Positions 18,321 to 27,061 are shown, counted from the first letter of the stretch. The stretch is 64,000 nt of DNA from Nocardioides ungokensis (GCF_013466985.1 NZ_CP059164.1:2985001-3049000), one strand, 5' to 3'. The notes: generated by a model from the letters alone, not told the origin. Numbers and translations are program-made.

Positions 18321-18376
18321 GTCCCCGCCGCTCGGCACCTCGGCGGGGCTTCCGGAGGGTGCCGAACGGCGGGGAC
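18321..18376 (-). terminator. Long stem-loop terminator with an alternative hairpin
   Basis: Arms 18321-18339 and 18358-18376 are complementary over 18 of 19 positions, with an 18-nt loop. The loop contains CGGCGGGG, which can pair instead with CCCCGCCG of the left arm, so two structures compete. On the minus strand it follows the stop of the membrane protein (18391) and is followed by TTT. Confidence 0.65.
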
Positions 18377-18390
18377 CACCCGTGAGGTTG

Positions 18391-18852
18391 CTACCTGCCG
18401 GGGACGGGACGGGGCTCGTTCCACGCCCCGCGCATGAAGGAGGAGGTGTCGCGGTGCCACAGGAAGAACAGCAGCGCGAGGTCGAGCACGGCGGAGACCA
18501 CCGAGAGCACGTAGAAGAGCGCCGGCGGTTCGGTGCGCAGGCCGGCGAGGCTCGCCACGGCCATCAGCACCGCCAGGGCGGTGAGCGCCAGGCGCGCCCA
18601 CGCGTGCCCGCTGCGGAAGAACATCAGCAGCACGCCCGCCAGCAGTGCGAACACGACGAAGAGCACGATCGCCACCGGGACGAACGACGGCGGCTGCACC
18701 GAGCCGGTCTCGTCCGGGTGCCCGGAGGCCCAGGAGTCGACCAGGCTGCCACGCAGGAGGATCGTGAGCAGGGCGGTCAACCCGCTCAGGGCCACCAGCC
18801 CACCCAGGACCCAGGTCGCACCGCACACCGAGCGCGGACGCTGCCGACTCAT
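18391..18852 (-). CDS. Four-helix membrane protein of unknown function
   Basis: 153 residues from ATG 18852, with GGAGAGGAGAG before it. Hydrophobic segments at about residues 12-34, 58-80, 85-107 and 112-132, a short polar C-terminus. No motif that I recognise. It is transcribed away from ybaK and ends at a strong hairpin. The start shown excludes a long upstream extension that would overlap the divergent ybaK promoter and gene. Confidence 0.7.
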   Translation of the reverse strand: MSRQRPRSVCGATWVLGGLVALSGLTALLTILLRGSLVDSWASGHPDETGSVQPPSFVPVAIVLFVVFALLAGVLLMFFRSGHAWARLALTALAVLMAVASLAGLRTEPPALFYVLSVVSAVLDLALLFFLWHRDTSSFMRGAWNEPRPVPGR

Positions 18853-18939
18853 GCACTCTCCTCTCCCGGGTCTCCCCCGGGGCTCCGCCCGGCGTTCCCA
18901 CGCCGAACACCCACAGCTCGAGCGGCCCCCGCCCGTGGC

Positions 18940-18945
18940 TAGGGT
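18940..18945 (+). promoter_or_regulatory. -10 box of a leaderless ybaK promoter
   Basis: TAGGGT ending 6 nt before the ATG. Confidence 0.5.
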
Positions 18946-18951
18946 CGCAGT

Positions 18952-19425
18952 ATGACGACCGAGCACCCCACGATCACCCGATTTCGAGACGAACACCGGG
19001 CTCGTGGGGGGACCGGTGAGGTGGTCATTCTCCCCGACTCCGTCCACACCGCAGCATTGGCGGCCGAGGCGCTCGGCTGCGAGGTGGGGGCGATCGCCAA
19101 CAGCCTGCTCTTCGACGCCGAGGGCTCGCCCGTGCTGATCCTCACCTCGGGCGCGCACCGGGTCGACACCGGCCGCGCCGCCGAGCGCATCGGGGTCACC
19201 GAGCTCCGCCGCGCGAAGCCGGAGTTCGTGCGTGAGCACACCGGCCAGGTCATCGGCGGCGTCTCCCCCATCGGCCACCCCGCTCCGGTGCCGACGTACC
19301 TCGACCCCTGGCTGCGCACGTACGACGTGGTCTGGGCCGCCGCCGGCCATCCCGCCGCCGTGTTCTCCACGACGTACGACGAGCTGCTCACCCTCACCGG
19401 CGCCACCGAGGTCGAGGTCGACTGA
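18952..19425 (+). CDS. YbaK/EbsC-family aminoacyl-tRNA deacylase
   Basis: 157 residues of the YbaK/ProX fold: HTAALAAEALGCEVGAIANSLLF (about 32-54), GAHRVDTGRAAERIG (66-80), then FVREHTGQVIGGVSPIGH (94-111) with the conserved G-x-V-(S/C)-P-x-G-H signature. Family members hydrolyse mischarged tRNAs such as Cys-tRNA(Pro) in the cytoplasm; the exact substrate here is not decidable. The arsC-like gene starts 5 nt after its stop, so the pair is probably co-transcribed. Confidence 0.88.
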   Translation: MTTEHPTITRFRDEHRARGGTGEVVILPDSVHTAALAAEALGCEVGAIANSLLFDAEGSPVLILTSGAHRVDTGRAAERIGVTELRRAKPEFVREHTGQVIGGVSPIGHPAPVPTYLDPWLRTYDVVWAAAGHPAAVFSTTYDELLTLTGATEVEVD

Positions 19426-19429
19426 CGCC

Positions 19430-19791
19430 ATGGAGATCTGGATCAACCCCGCCTGCTCGAAGTGCCGCACCGCGACCGCCGAGCTCGACGCCGCGGGCGT
19501 CGACTACACGGTGCGCCGCTACCTGGAGGACCCGCCGACCGCCGCGGAGCTCGGCGAGGTCGTGGCACGGCTCGGGCTCGAGCCGTGGGACGTGGCGCGG
19601 CCGAAGGAGACCCGGGAGGCGGGCATCGACCTGCCCGCGAGCCGGGCCACCGCGAGGCCTGGCTGGCGGCGATGGCGGAGCACCCGGCGACCATCCAGCG
19701 GCCGATCATCACCGCCGCCGACGGCACCACCGTGATCGGCCGGGATGCGGACGCCCTGGCCCGCGTGGCCGAGGCCGAGGGAGCCCACTGA
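19430..19791 (+). CDS. ArsC/Spx-family thioredoxin-fold protein, one frameshift
   Basis: About 120 residues. The N-terminus has NPACSKCRTA: in ArsC this loop holds the catalytic Cys, and here it is a CxxC as in several Spx/YffB-like proteins. The frame breaks at about 19640 (one missing base); the second part reads REAWLAAMAEHPATIQRPII, the expected ArsC-family segment with the Arg-Pro-Ile motif. It could be a glutaredoxin-coupled arsenate reductase or a regulator; no ars gene is nearby, so I leave it open. Confidence 0.78.
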
Positions 19792-19817
19792 GGCTCGTGC
19801 CCGTCACCGAGCGCGCC

Positions 19818-19823
19818 TAGACT
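19818..19823 (+). promoter_or_regulatory. -10 box of a leaderless DUF4126 promoter
   Basis: TAGACT ending 6 nt before the GTG at 19830. Confidence 0.55.
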
Positions 19824-19829
19824 CCGCGC

Positions 19830-20453
19830 GTGGACTCGCTCGCACTGGCGTTCTCGAGCGGCTGGGCCAGCGGGGTGAACTGCTACCTGGTCGTGCTGGT
19901 CCTGGGCCTCGCGGACCGGGTCGGCGGGTTCGCCGGCATCCCCGACGCGCTGGGTCGCTGGGACGTGCTGGCGGTCGCGTTCTTCCTCTACTCCTTCGAG
20001 TTCGTGGCCGACAAGATCCCGTACGTCGACTCCACGTGGGACCTGGTCTCGACCGCGATCCGCCCGACCGCCGGCGCCGTGGTGGGCGTCCTGATCGCCG
20101 GCCAGGCGGACTCGCTCGACGCGGCGGTGCTCGGCGTGGTCGGCGGCGGGACGGCGCTGCTGTCCCACCTGGCCAAGGCGGGCGGGCGGCTGGCGCTGAA
20201 CACCTCCCCCGAGCCGGTCACCAACATCACGGCCAGCGTGGCCGAGGACGTCACGGTGCTGGCGGTCGTGTGGTTCGCGATCGAGCACCCGCGGGGCGCG
20301 GCCGCCGTCGCCGGGGTGCTGCTGGCGGCGGGGCTGCTCCTGCTCCTCCTGCTCGCGCGGCTGGTCCGGCGCGGCTGGCGCCGGTGGCGGCGCAGGCGCG
20401 ACCCGCGTCCCCGCCCCGGTATTCCGGTGGCCGACCCGCCGCGCACTCACTAG
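19830..20453 (+). CDS. DUF4126 integral membrane protein
   Basis: 207 residues with five or six hydrophobic segments and the DUF4126 features SGWASGVNCYLVVLVLGLADRVG near the start, FFLYSFEFVADKIPYVDSTWD (about 50-70) and a Gly-rich GGGTALLSHLAKAGGRLALN. Function of the family is unknown. The C-terminus is a basic Arg-rich cytoplasmic tail. GTG start supported by the adjacent -10 box. Confidence 0.8.
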   Translation: MDSLALAFSSGWASGVNCYLVVLVLGLADRVGGFAGIPDALGRWDVLAVAFFLYSFEFVADKIPYVDSTWDLVSTAIRPTAGAVVGVLIAGQADSLDAAVLGVVGGGTALLSHLAKAGGRLALNTSPEPVTNITASVAEDVTVLAVVWFAIEHPRGAAAVAGVLLAAGLLLLLLLARLVRRGWRRWRRRRDPRPRPGIPVADPPRTH

Positions 20454-20456
20454 CGT
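20451..20456 (+). promoter_or_regulatory. -10 box of a leaderless ATP-grasp gene promoter
   Basis: TAGCGT ending 6 nt before the ATG at 20463; its TAG is also the stop codon of the preceding gene. Confidence 0.5.
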
Positions 20457-20462
20457 CGGTGC

Positions 20463-21899
20463 ATGGGACGCACGACCGACCGGCCGCTCAGCGATCCCGC
20501 CACCCGCGCGGCGGTGACCGCCCGGCTCGGCGAGCTCTACGCCGGGCGCCCCGTGCTCGTCGGCCCGGGGGTGCTGGCGGGCTTCACCCCGGTCGTGCAC
20601 TGGCTGCGCGAGCTCGACTGCCCCGTGCTCGTGGTCTCCACCGCCCGCGGTGCCGGCCGGGTCCCCGACGCCGGCGAGTGCGTGGTCGTCGAGGTGGCCC
20701 CGCCGGCCGCGACCATGCCCACCGACGAGCTGCGCGCCCACGACAAGCTCGTCCGCCACCTGCCCGCAGAGGCGGTGGCCGCGATCGAGGCGTTCGACCC
20801 GGACCGGCAGGCGGTCTGGTACACCTCCCCCTTCGTCACCACCGACGAGCCGATCCTGGGCCGCCCGGTCACCGGCGGCCGACCGGCGTCGTTCCTCGCC
20901 CTCGAGGACAAGATGCTGGCCGACGGCATCTGGGCGGCGGCCGGGGTGCGGTCCGCGCCGTACGTGATCGAGCCCGTGGACGCGCGTGCCCTCGCCGCAG
21001 CCACCGCCCGGCTCTCCGGCCCCCTCGGCGCGGTCTGGTCCGGCGACGCCCGCGACGGCTTCAACGGCGGCGGCAACTACGTGCGCTGGATCCGTGACGA
21101 CCGGGACGCCGCGGCGGCCCGTGCGTTCTTCCTGCCGCGGTGCGACCGGGTCCGGGTGATGCCGTTCCTCGACGGCGTGCCCTGCTCGATCCACGGCTTC
21201 GTGCTCCCCGACGGCACCGCGGCGTTCAGGCCGGTGGAGATCGCGGTGCTGCGCGATCCCGTCAGGCGGGAGTTCGTCTACGGCGGGCTCGGCACCTTCT
21301 GGGACCCGCCCGAGGGCGATCGGGAGCAGATGCGTGACGTCGTCCGACGCGTGGGCGCGCACCTCCAGGAGACCGAGGGCTACCGCGGCGCGTTCGGGAT
21401 CGACGGGGTGCTCACGGCCGACGGCTTCCGGCCCACCGAGCTCAACACCCGCATGTCGGCCGGGGTGTCCACCGTCGCGCAGGTCGACCTCCGGTTCTTC
21501 ACGCTCCTGCAGGCCACCCTGGTCGCCGGCGTCGACCCCGGGGTGCGGGTCGCCGACCTCGAGGCGATGGTGCCCTTGATGGACGCGCGTCGCTGCGGCA
21601 GGGCCGTTGCCTTCGGCCGGGGCGCGACGGTCGAAGGCGACGTCAGCTTCCCGGTCACCTGGGACGGTCGGGCCTTCGAGCGGGCGGACGACGAGACGGG
21701 CAACACCCTGATCATGGCCGACACGCCCACCGGCTTCTTCGCCAAGCTCGACCCCTGCCTCGCGCTGGCCCCGGGGGCGCGACTGGCCGAGGTCAACGTG
21801 GCCCTGTTCGCCTTCGTCGACCGGCTGCTCGGCTCGGACTTCGGCGCCCTCGAGCCGGCGCCCGACCTGCGCCGCGTCGGGCTCACCACGGCACCGTAG
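20463..21899 (+). CDS. ATP-grasp domain protein of unknown substrate
   Basis: 478 residues. The central and C-terminal parts look like an ATP-grasp ligase: FLALEDKMLADGIWAAAGV (about 139-157) resembles the segment entering the nucleotide fold, FNGGGNYVRWI is a Gly-rich loop, and PTELNTRMSAGVSTVAQVDLRFF (about 322-344) carries the Glu/Asn pair that binds Mg-ATP. The N-terminus (about 1-130) is unlike common ATP-grasp enzymes. It is followed 11 nt later by an FAD-dependent oxidoreductase. Such enzymes join a carboxylate to an amine or thiol; the substrate is unknown. Confidence 0.75.
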   Translation: MGRTTDRPLSDPATRAAVTARLGELYAGRPVLVGPGVLAGFTPVVHWLRELDCPVLVVSTARGAGRVPDAGECVVVEVAPPAATMPTDELRAHDKLVRHLPAEAVAAIEAFDPDRQAVWYTSPFVTTDEPILGRPVTGGRPASFLALEDKMLADGIWAAAGVRSAPYVIEPVDARALAAATARLSGPLGAVWSGDARDGFNGGGNYVRWIRDDRDAAAARAFFLPRCDRVRVMPFLDGVPCSIHGFVLPDGTAAFRPVEIAVLRDPVRREFVYGGLGTFWDPPEGDREQMRDVVRRVGAHLQETEGYRGAFGIDGVLTADGFRPTELNTRMSAGVSTVAQVDLRFFTLLQATLVAGVDPGVRVADLEAMVPLMDARRCGRAVAFGRGATVEGDVSFPVTWDGRAFERADDETGNTLIMADTPTGFFAKLDPCLALAPGARLAEVNVALFAFVDRLLGSDFGALEPAPDLRRVGLTTAP

Positions 21900-21902
21900 G
21901 GT
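21897..21902 (+). promoter_or_regulatory. -10 box before the FAD oxidoreductase gene
   Basis: TAGGGT ending 8 nt before the ATG at 21911, its TAG doubling as the stop of the ATP-grasp gene. Spacing is slightly long for a leaderless start. Confidence 0.35.
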
Positions 21903-21910
21903 CTGGGGCC

Positions 21911-23212
21911 ATGGCGCGCGTCGTGGTGGTCGGTGGCGGGTACGGCGGCCTGGCCTCCGCGGCACGTCTGGCCAAGCTGGGCCACGAGGTGACGCTGCTG
22001 GAGCGCTCGCCGTCCCTCGGGGGTGCGCTCGTCGCGGAGTCCACGGAGGGGTTCGCGTGGGACGCCGGGCCGACCCACGCGCTGCTGCCCGCGGTGGTGA
22101 GGGACCTCTTCCGCAAGTCGGGGCGCCCGGTCGAGCGCGAGCTGGAGCTGGTCCCCGTGGACGTGATCAGCGAGCACCGCTTCGAGGACGGCTCCTCGGT
22201 CTCCCTGCCCGGCGGCTCGCGCGCGGCCCAGATCGCGGCCTTCGACGAGCTGGGCCCGGGCCTGGGCAGGCGCTGGGTCGACCACGTGGCGTCGTACGCC
22301 GACGACTGGGCCGTGCTCCGTCGGGGGTACCTCGAGCAGCCCTGGGACCCGGACGACCTCTCCCGGGAGCTGGCGGCGCGGCTGGACAGCCGCGAGGTGC
22401 TGCACAAGCGCCTGCGCCGGACGTTCAAGGACGAGCGGCTGCGGCTGGTGGCCGGCCACCCGTTCGTCGCCGAGGGCCACGACCTGCGCAACGTGCCCGC
22501 CTGGCTGGGGGTGACGGCGTACGTCCAGCAGCGTTTCGGCGCGTGGACGGTCGAGGGTGGGATGGCCGGGCTGGCCGCCGCCCTCGAGCGGCGGCTGGCC
22601 ACCCGCAAGGTGACGGTGCGGACGTCCACGGTCGTGTCGGACCTCGTCGTGCGCGAGGGTCGGGTGGTGGCCGTCGCGACGGCGGAGGGTGACGTGGACG
22701 CCGACGTCGTGGTGTGCGCCGTGGACCCGCGCCGGCTCCCGGCCCTCGCCGGCTACGTCCGGCGCACGATGCCGGCGATCCCGCCGGTGGTGGTCCACCT
22801 CGGGCTCGAGGGACCGGTGCCGGAGCTGCCGCGCGAGACGGTCCTCCACGGTGACCCGATGCTCGTGGTGCGCACCGGCGGTCGGGCCCCGGAGGGCCAT
22901 GCCGCGTGGACCGTGCACGGACGCGGCCGCCTCGCCGAGGACATGCTGCTCGCGCTCGCCCGCCGCGGGCTCGACGTGCGCGCCCACGTCGTCGCCCGGG
23001 TCGACCGTTCGCCCCGCGACCTGGTCGAGCGGTGGGGCGGGTCCCCCCTCGGCGTGCTGTGGCAGGGACGCGCGACGGTCCGGCAACGACTCGGCCCGGC
23101 CACCCCCGTGGCCGGTGTGTACGCCGCCGGCGCCCACGCCACCCCCGGCGCCGGTCTCCCGTTCGTCGGGCTCTCGGCGGCGCTGGTGGCCCAGGCCGTC
23201 GGCCCCGCCTGA
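21911..23212 (+). CDS. FAD-dependent oxidoreductase, phytoene desaturase-like
   Basis: 433 residues. The N-terminal dinucleotide motif VVVGGGYGGLASAARLAKLGHEVTLLERS (4-32) and the C-terminal GVYAAGAHATPGAGLPFVGLSAALVAQ, an FAD-contact motif of the CrtI/amine-oxidase family, are clear. GGMAGLAAALERRL near residue 217 fits the CrtI-like substrate-channel side. No crtB or other carotenoid gene is adjacent; a polyprenyl diphosphate synthase lies about 4 kb away. Substrate therefore unassigned. Confidence 0.82.
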   Translation: MARVVVVGGGYGGLASAARLAKLGHEVTLLERSPSLGGALVAESTEGFAWDAGPTHALLPAVVRDLFRKSGRPVERELELVPVDVISEHRFEDGSSVSLPGGSRAAQIAAFDELGPGLGRRWVDHVASYADDWAVLRRGYLEQPWDPDDLSRELAARLDSREVLHKRLRRTFKDERLRLVAGHPFVAEGHDLRNVPAWLGVTAYVQQRFGAWTVEGGMAGLAAALERRLATRKVTVRTSTVVSDLVVREGRVVAVATAEGDVDADVVVCAVDPRRLPALAGYVRRTMPAIPPVVVHLGLEGPVPELPRETVLHGDPMLVVRTGGRAPEGHAAWTVHGRGRLAEDMLLALARRGLDVRAHVVARVDRSPRDLVERWGGSPLGVLWQGRATVRQRLGPATPVAGVYAAGAHATPGAGLPFVGLSAALVAQAVGPA

Positions 23213-23244
23213 CCTCCTCGACCGACCGGGCGACGGGCAGGCGC

Positions 23245-24059
23245 CTACGCCGCGGTGGCCACGGGGTCGACCCGGGCAGCGGAACTTGCCCACGGGGAGC
23301 CGGTCCGGGTCAGCAGCGACCCGCACCGGAGCCCCTGCGCACAGGCCAACGGGTACACGTCGCGGGCCCGGGCCGCGTCGAAGAGCGCCAGCGGTCGGAG
23401 CCCGACGACTCGCGCGACCTCCCGGTCGGGTCGGATCAGGGTCACCGAGGACCTGGGGTGGCTCGCCCTCCACCGCCGCAGCTCCAGCCTCAGCAGCAGC
23501 TCAGCGACGCGACCCACCGGCCCGAGCACGGGGCCCGCCAGCGGGGCCACGACGATGACGCGGTCGGCCTCCCTGGCGGCGTCGATCGAGGTGGCCGACC
23601 GCACCCCGCCGTCGACGTACAGCCGTCCCTCGACTCGGTGTGGCGCCAGGAGCCCGGGCACGGCGGACGAGGCCGCGACCAGGTCCGCGAGCGGGTGGCG
23701 ACCACCGTCCAGGATGTGTCGGCGACCGGTGCGCACGCAGACGGCCGAGACGGCGACGAGAGGGCTCCTGGCCTCCCCGAACAGCTGTCGGGCGAGATCG
23801 GCGAGGACGCCGGCGCGCAGGTCCGGCACCGAGGGTGCCTCCAGCTCCCGGAGGTCCTCGTAGGTCAGCCCGAGCGCCAGGGCCGAGGCCGTCCACGACC
23901 CCGCCGACGTGCCGAGCACCGGCGCCGCGGCGGCCGGGATCCCGGACGCGGCGAGCCGGCCGCGACCCCAGCGGTGTAGGCGATCCCGACGATCCCGCCA
24001 CCGCCGTAGACCATGGCCAACGGGGGACGGCCGTCGACGCGCCCTGCGAGCGTCGTCAT
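23245..24059 (-). CDS. Patatin-like phospholipase, one frameshift
   Basis: Serine acyl hydrolase of about 271 residues. The N-terminus has the Gly-rich oxyanion motif GGGGIVGIAY (about 19-28), the nucleophile elbow is GTSAGSW and the catalytic Asp lies in VDGGVRS. The frame breaks at about 23965, one missing base between AYTAGVA and the continuation RLAASGIPAAAAPVLGTSAG. The start is ATG 24059. Patatins release fatty acids from lipids; the cellular substrate is unknown. Confidence 0.82.
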
Positions 24060-24163
24060 GGGAACGATCGTGCCCGGGCTCGTTGTGGCGACCGTGGGTC
24101 ACGGCTGTGCGGCGGCTGGGAGCCGGCACGTCGCACTCGGGTGCGCCCACGGGCTCCGGTGTA

Positions 24164-24191
24164 TCACTGGTGACAGGGGTTCACCTCGTGA
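24164..24191. promoter_or_regulatory. Two TCAC-N2/3-GTGA elements in a divergent promoter region
   Basis: TCACTGGTGA (24164-24173) and TCACCTCGTGA (24181-24191), 17 bp apart start to start, between the patatin gene and the DUF4118 gene. They resemble operator half-site pairs; short enough to be chance. Confidence 0.25.
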
Positions 24192-24206
24192 CAGGAGCGC
24201 GGACGC

Positions 24207-24971
24207 ATGGTCGACGGCGTCGGGGAGAGGATGCTCGGGGCGCGGTGGCGCACGATCGCCCGCATCGGGGCGGCGGCGCTGCCGCTGGTGACCTGCGCCC
24301 TGCTCTCGACGGTCCGGGACGGCGTCCCGGCCGCGACCGCGGTCCTCGTCCTGGTGCTGTGGGTGGTCGCGGCAGCGGCCACCGGGGACCGGGTCGCCGG
24401 ACTCGTCGCCGCCGTCTCCGGTGGCGTCTGGTTCGACTTCTTCCTCACCGCGCCGTACCAGCGGTTCACGATCTCGGACTCCGATGACCTCGAGGCCACC
24501 GTCCTGCTCGTGCTGATCGGCTCGATCGTCACCGAGATCGCCCTGTGGGGCTACCGGGAGCAGTCCCGAGCGGCCCGTCGCTCCGGCTACCTCGACGGCG
24601 TGCTCGGCGCCGCGAGGCTGGTGGCGGAAGGAGACACGCCTGCCGCGGCGATGGTCGACGTGGTCGCCCGCGAGATCACCGACGTCCTGGGCGCCGACGA
24701 GTGCCGTTTCGTCCCGGGTCGGGTCGGCGACGCACGTGTCGCCGTCCTCGACCACGACGGCGTCGTCACGCGGGGCGACCGCCCGGTCGACGTCGACCGG
24801 CTGGGGCTGCCCTCCGACGAGTACGTCGCCATCCCGGTCCGGAGAGGGGCACGCGTGGTCGCCCACTTCCTGGTCACCGCCACCTCCCGCATCACCTACC
24901 CGACCCACGAGCAGCGTCGGGTCGCGGTGCTGCTGGCCGACCAGGTGGCGGCAGCTGTCGACACCGGTTGA
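24207..24971 (+). CDS. DUF4118 (KdpD-like) membrane sensor without kinase domain
   Basis: 254 residues: membrane segments between about 18 and 110, with FDFFLTAPYQRFTISDSDD, the hallmark of the KdpD-type DUF4118 module, then a region (about 130-254) resembling a GAF-type domain. There is no H-box, ATP-binding or receiver domain, so it cannot signal as a histidine kinase on its own. GGAG precedes the ATG by 9 nt. Downstream is a convergent secreted-protein gene, with no kdp genes visible. Confidence 0.75.
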   Translation: MVDGVGERMLGARWRTIARIGAAALPLVTCALLSTVRDGVPAATAVLVLVLWVVAAAATGDRVAGLVAAVSGGVWFDFFLTAPYQRFTISDSDDLEATVLLVLIGSIVTEIALWGYREQSRAARRSGYLDGVLGAARLVAEGDTPAAAMVDVVAREITDVLGADECRFVPGRVGDARVAVLDHDGVVTRGDRPVDVDRLGLPSDEYVAIPVRRGARVVAHFLVTATSRITYPTHEQRRVAVLLADQVAAAVDTG

Positions 24972-25001
24972 GGTCGCCTGCCCCGGCGCGGCGTGCCGGA
25001 C

Positions 25002-25985
25002 CTAGACCGAGCCGAGGTCGACGACGTACTCGGCGCCGACGGTCTCGGTGGTGAACTCCGCCACTCCGGCCCAGCCCTGGAGCACCAGGACCACCTCGGT
25101 CGGTCGCGTCTCGCCGTCGGTGCGGGGGAACCACAGCATGCTGTAGCGGTCGTCGACCCCGGACTCGATGTCGGTGAGGTCGGCGTCGGTGAGCTCGTTG
25201 ACCGGCACGTTCCGGGCGCTCGAGAGCTGCTGGATCTGCTCCGCCACCTGCGTCGTCGCGTCGATGAGCTGGGCCCGCTGCCCGGCCCTGGACAGGTCGT
25301 GGGTGCTGCGAGCGGGAAGGTCACCGCACGCGGCGTTCACGACCCGGGTGCTGCTCTCGTGGTCGAGCGGCAGCACCAGGCACACCGCCGAGCCGTCCTT
25401 GCGGAACGTCACCCGGCCGTCGTCGTCGAGTCCGTCGTCGTCGCGGTCGGTGATCCCGGCCGCCCGGCCGCCGCTCGGCGCGGCGCTGCCGGCGAACGTC
25501 GCGAGCCGGCGTGGGTCGAGCCCGCGCCAGTAGGTGGAGGGGAAGGAGGTGTCGAGGGTGCCGACGCGCAGCACGTCCACGGAGAGTGCCGCGGTCCGCA
25601 GCGGGCTCAGCGCCGTGGGGGCGTCACCGGGACTGCAGGCGCCGGCGCGGACCGTCCGGGCGCCGGGGGTGGCGTCCAGGCACGCGTAGTCGGCGACGAC
25701 CCGCACGGTGAACGAGCGCCCCCGCAGCGGTCCGGCCGCGAAGAAGGGACGCTGGTCCGCGGGCAGGTCGTGGATCTCGGCGCGCAGGTGCGCGCGGGCG
25801 GCCCGCGTCGTGTCAGCGCCACGCACCAGCTCACGCCCAGCGGCGACGGCGTAGTTCCGGTTCGCCGCGGTGTACACGCCGTCGGCAGGGGCAGTCGGGG
25901 CGGCCTGTGCCGGCGGCGCAGCGAGCGGGGCGGCACACATCAGTACCGCGGCGGTCCCGGCGAGGACGGTCTTCGGGGTGGCCAC
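25002..25985 (-). CDS. Secreted protein of unknown function
   Basis: 327 residues with a Sec signal peptide (basic MATPK, hydrophobic core to about 20, cleavage likely after AQA near residue 29). The mature part contains four or more Cys residues (in ADYACLD, GACSPG, AVCLVLP and NAACGDL), compatible with disulphides, and an acidic DRDDDGLDDDG stretch that could bind calcium. No enzymatic motif recognised. The GTG start has AGGAG about 9 nt upstream. Confidence 0.7.
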   Translation of the reverse strand: MATPKTVLAGTAAVLMCAAPLAAPPAQAAPTAPADGVYTAANRNYAVAAGRELVRGADTTRAARAHLRAEIHDLPADQRPFFAAGPLRGRSFTVRVVADYACLDATPGARTVRAGACSPGDAPTALSPLRTAALSVDVLRVGTLDTSFPSTYWRGLDPRRLATFAGSAAPSGGRAAGITDRDDDGLDDDGRVTFRKDGSAVCLVLPLDHESSTRVVNAACGDLPARSTHDLSRAGQRAQLIDATTQVAEQIQQLSSARNVPVNELTDADLTDIESGVDDRYSMLWFPRTDGETRPTEVVLVLQGWAGVAEFTTETVGAEYVVDLGSV

Positions 25986-26105
25986 GAGCGCGAGCTCCTA
26001 TGCGGTCGGGAACGCCGCGGAGCGGCAGCGGACGAGTGCCCGCCGCGGCGATGATGCACCGCCGGATCCCGGGTGCGCAGACGATTCGCCGAGAACGACG
26101 ACCGC

Positions 26106-26996
26106 TCAGACGGTCATGTTGAGGGCCGCGAAGATCTCGAGCGTGGCCTTGGAGCGGTTGAGCGTGTAGAAGTGCAGGCCGGGCGCACCACCCGCGAGCA
26201 GCTCCTCACACAGCTCGGCGGCAACGGCGACGCCCTCGGCCCGCACCGCGGCCGGGTCGTCCTCGCGAGCGGCGACACGGGCCACCACCTCGGCGGGGAC
26301 CTCGCGGCCCGACAGCTGGGCCATCCGCGTGACCTGGCCCAGGCTGGTGATCGGCATGATGCCGGGCAGGATCGGGATGTCCACGCCGACCGCCCGGCTG
26401 CGCTCGACCAGCCCGAAGTAGTCGCTCGCCCGGAAGAACATGTCGGTGATCGCGAACTCGGCGCCCGCCTGCTGCTTGCGGGCGAGGACGGCGACGTCGT
26501 GGTCGAGCGACTCGGCCTCGCGGTGGCCCTCGGGGAACGCGGCGACGCCCACGCTGAACCCCCCGGTCTCGCGGACCAGCGCGACCAGCTCGTCGGCGTA
26601 GGTCAGCCCACCCTCGGTGGGCGTCCAGGGCGTGCCCGGACCGCCCGGCGGGTCACCGCGCAGCGCCAGCACGTTGTGCACCCCGGCGTCAGCGTACGAG
26701 CCGAGGATCGCGGTGAGCTCCGCGCGTGTGTGCCCCACGCAGGTCAGGTGCGCCATCGGCGTGAGCGAGGTCTCCCGGGCGATCCGCCCGGTCACCCGGA
26801 CCGTGGTGTCCCGGGTGCTCCCGCCCGCGCCGTACGTCACCGACACGAAGGTCGGCCGGTAGGGCTCCAGCGCGCTGATGGCTCGCCACAGCTGCTCCTC
26901 GCCGGCCTCGTCCTTGGGCGGGAAGAACTCGAAGGAGAACGAGCGCCCCCCGGTGCGGATGAGCTCCCCGATGCTCTGGGCGCGATGGTCGGTCAT
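26106..26996 (-). CDS. metF: Methylenetetrahydrofolate reductase
   Basis: Reduces 5,10-methylene-THF to 5-methyl-THF with FAD, supplying the methyl group of methionine. 296 residues, the bacterial MetF length. FEFFPPKDE (23-31), SVTYGAGGS (52-60), HLTCVGHTRAEL (83-94), NVLALRGDPP and AITDMFF match the family. It is divergent from the polyprenyl synthase gene, each with its own leaderless-type -10 box. A related metF-type gene is adjacent to idsA2 in mycobacteria as I recall. Confidence 0.94.
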   Translation of the reverse strand: MTDHRAQSIGELIRTGGRSFSFEFFPPKDEAGEEQLWRAISALEPYRPTFVSVTYGAGGSTRDTTVRVTGRIARETSLTPMAHLTCVGHTRAELTAILGSYADAGVHNVLALRGDPPGGPGTPWTPTEGGLTYADELVALVRETGGFSVGVAAFPEGHREAESLDHDVAVLARKQQAGAEFAITDMFFRASDYFGLVERSRAVGVDIPILPGIMPITSLGQVTRMAQLSGREVPAEVVARVAAREDDPAAVRAEGVAVAAELCEELLAGGAPGLHFYTLNRSKATLEIFAALNMTV

Positions 26997-27003
26997 GGCG
27001 TCG

Positions 27004-27009
27004 AGTGTA
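27004..27009 (-). promoter_or_regulatory. -10 box of a leaderless metF promoter
   Basis: TACACT on the minus strand, 7 nt before the metF ATG. Confidence 0.5.
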
Positions 27010-27061
27010 GGTAGCGACAGGGCCCCTCGGGGGCGTTGTCCACCGCACTGGGGGCTCTGTC

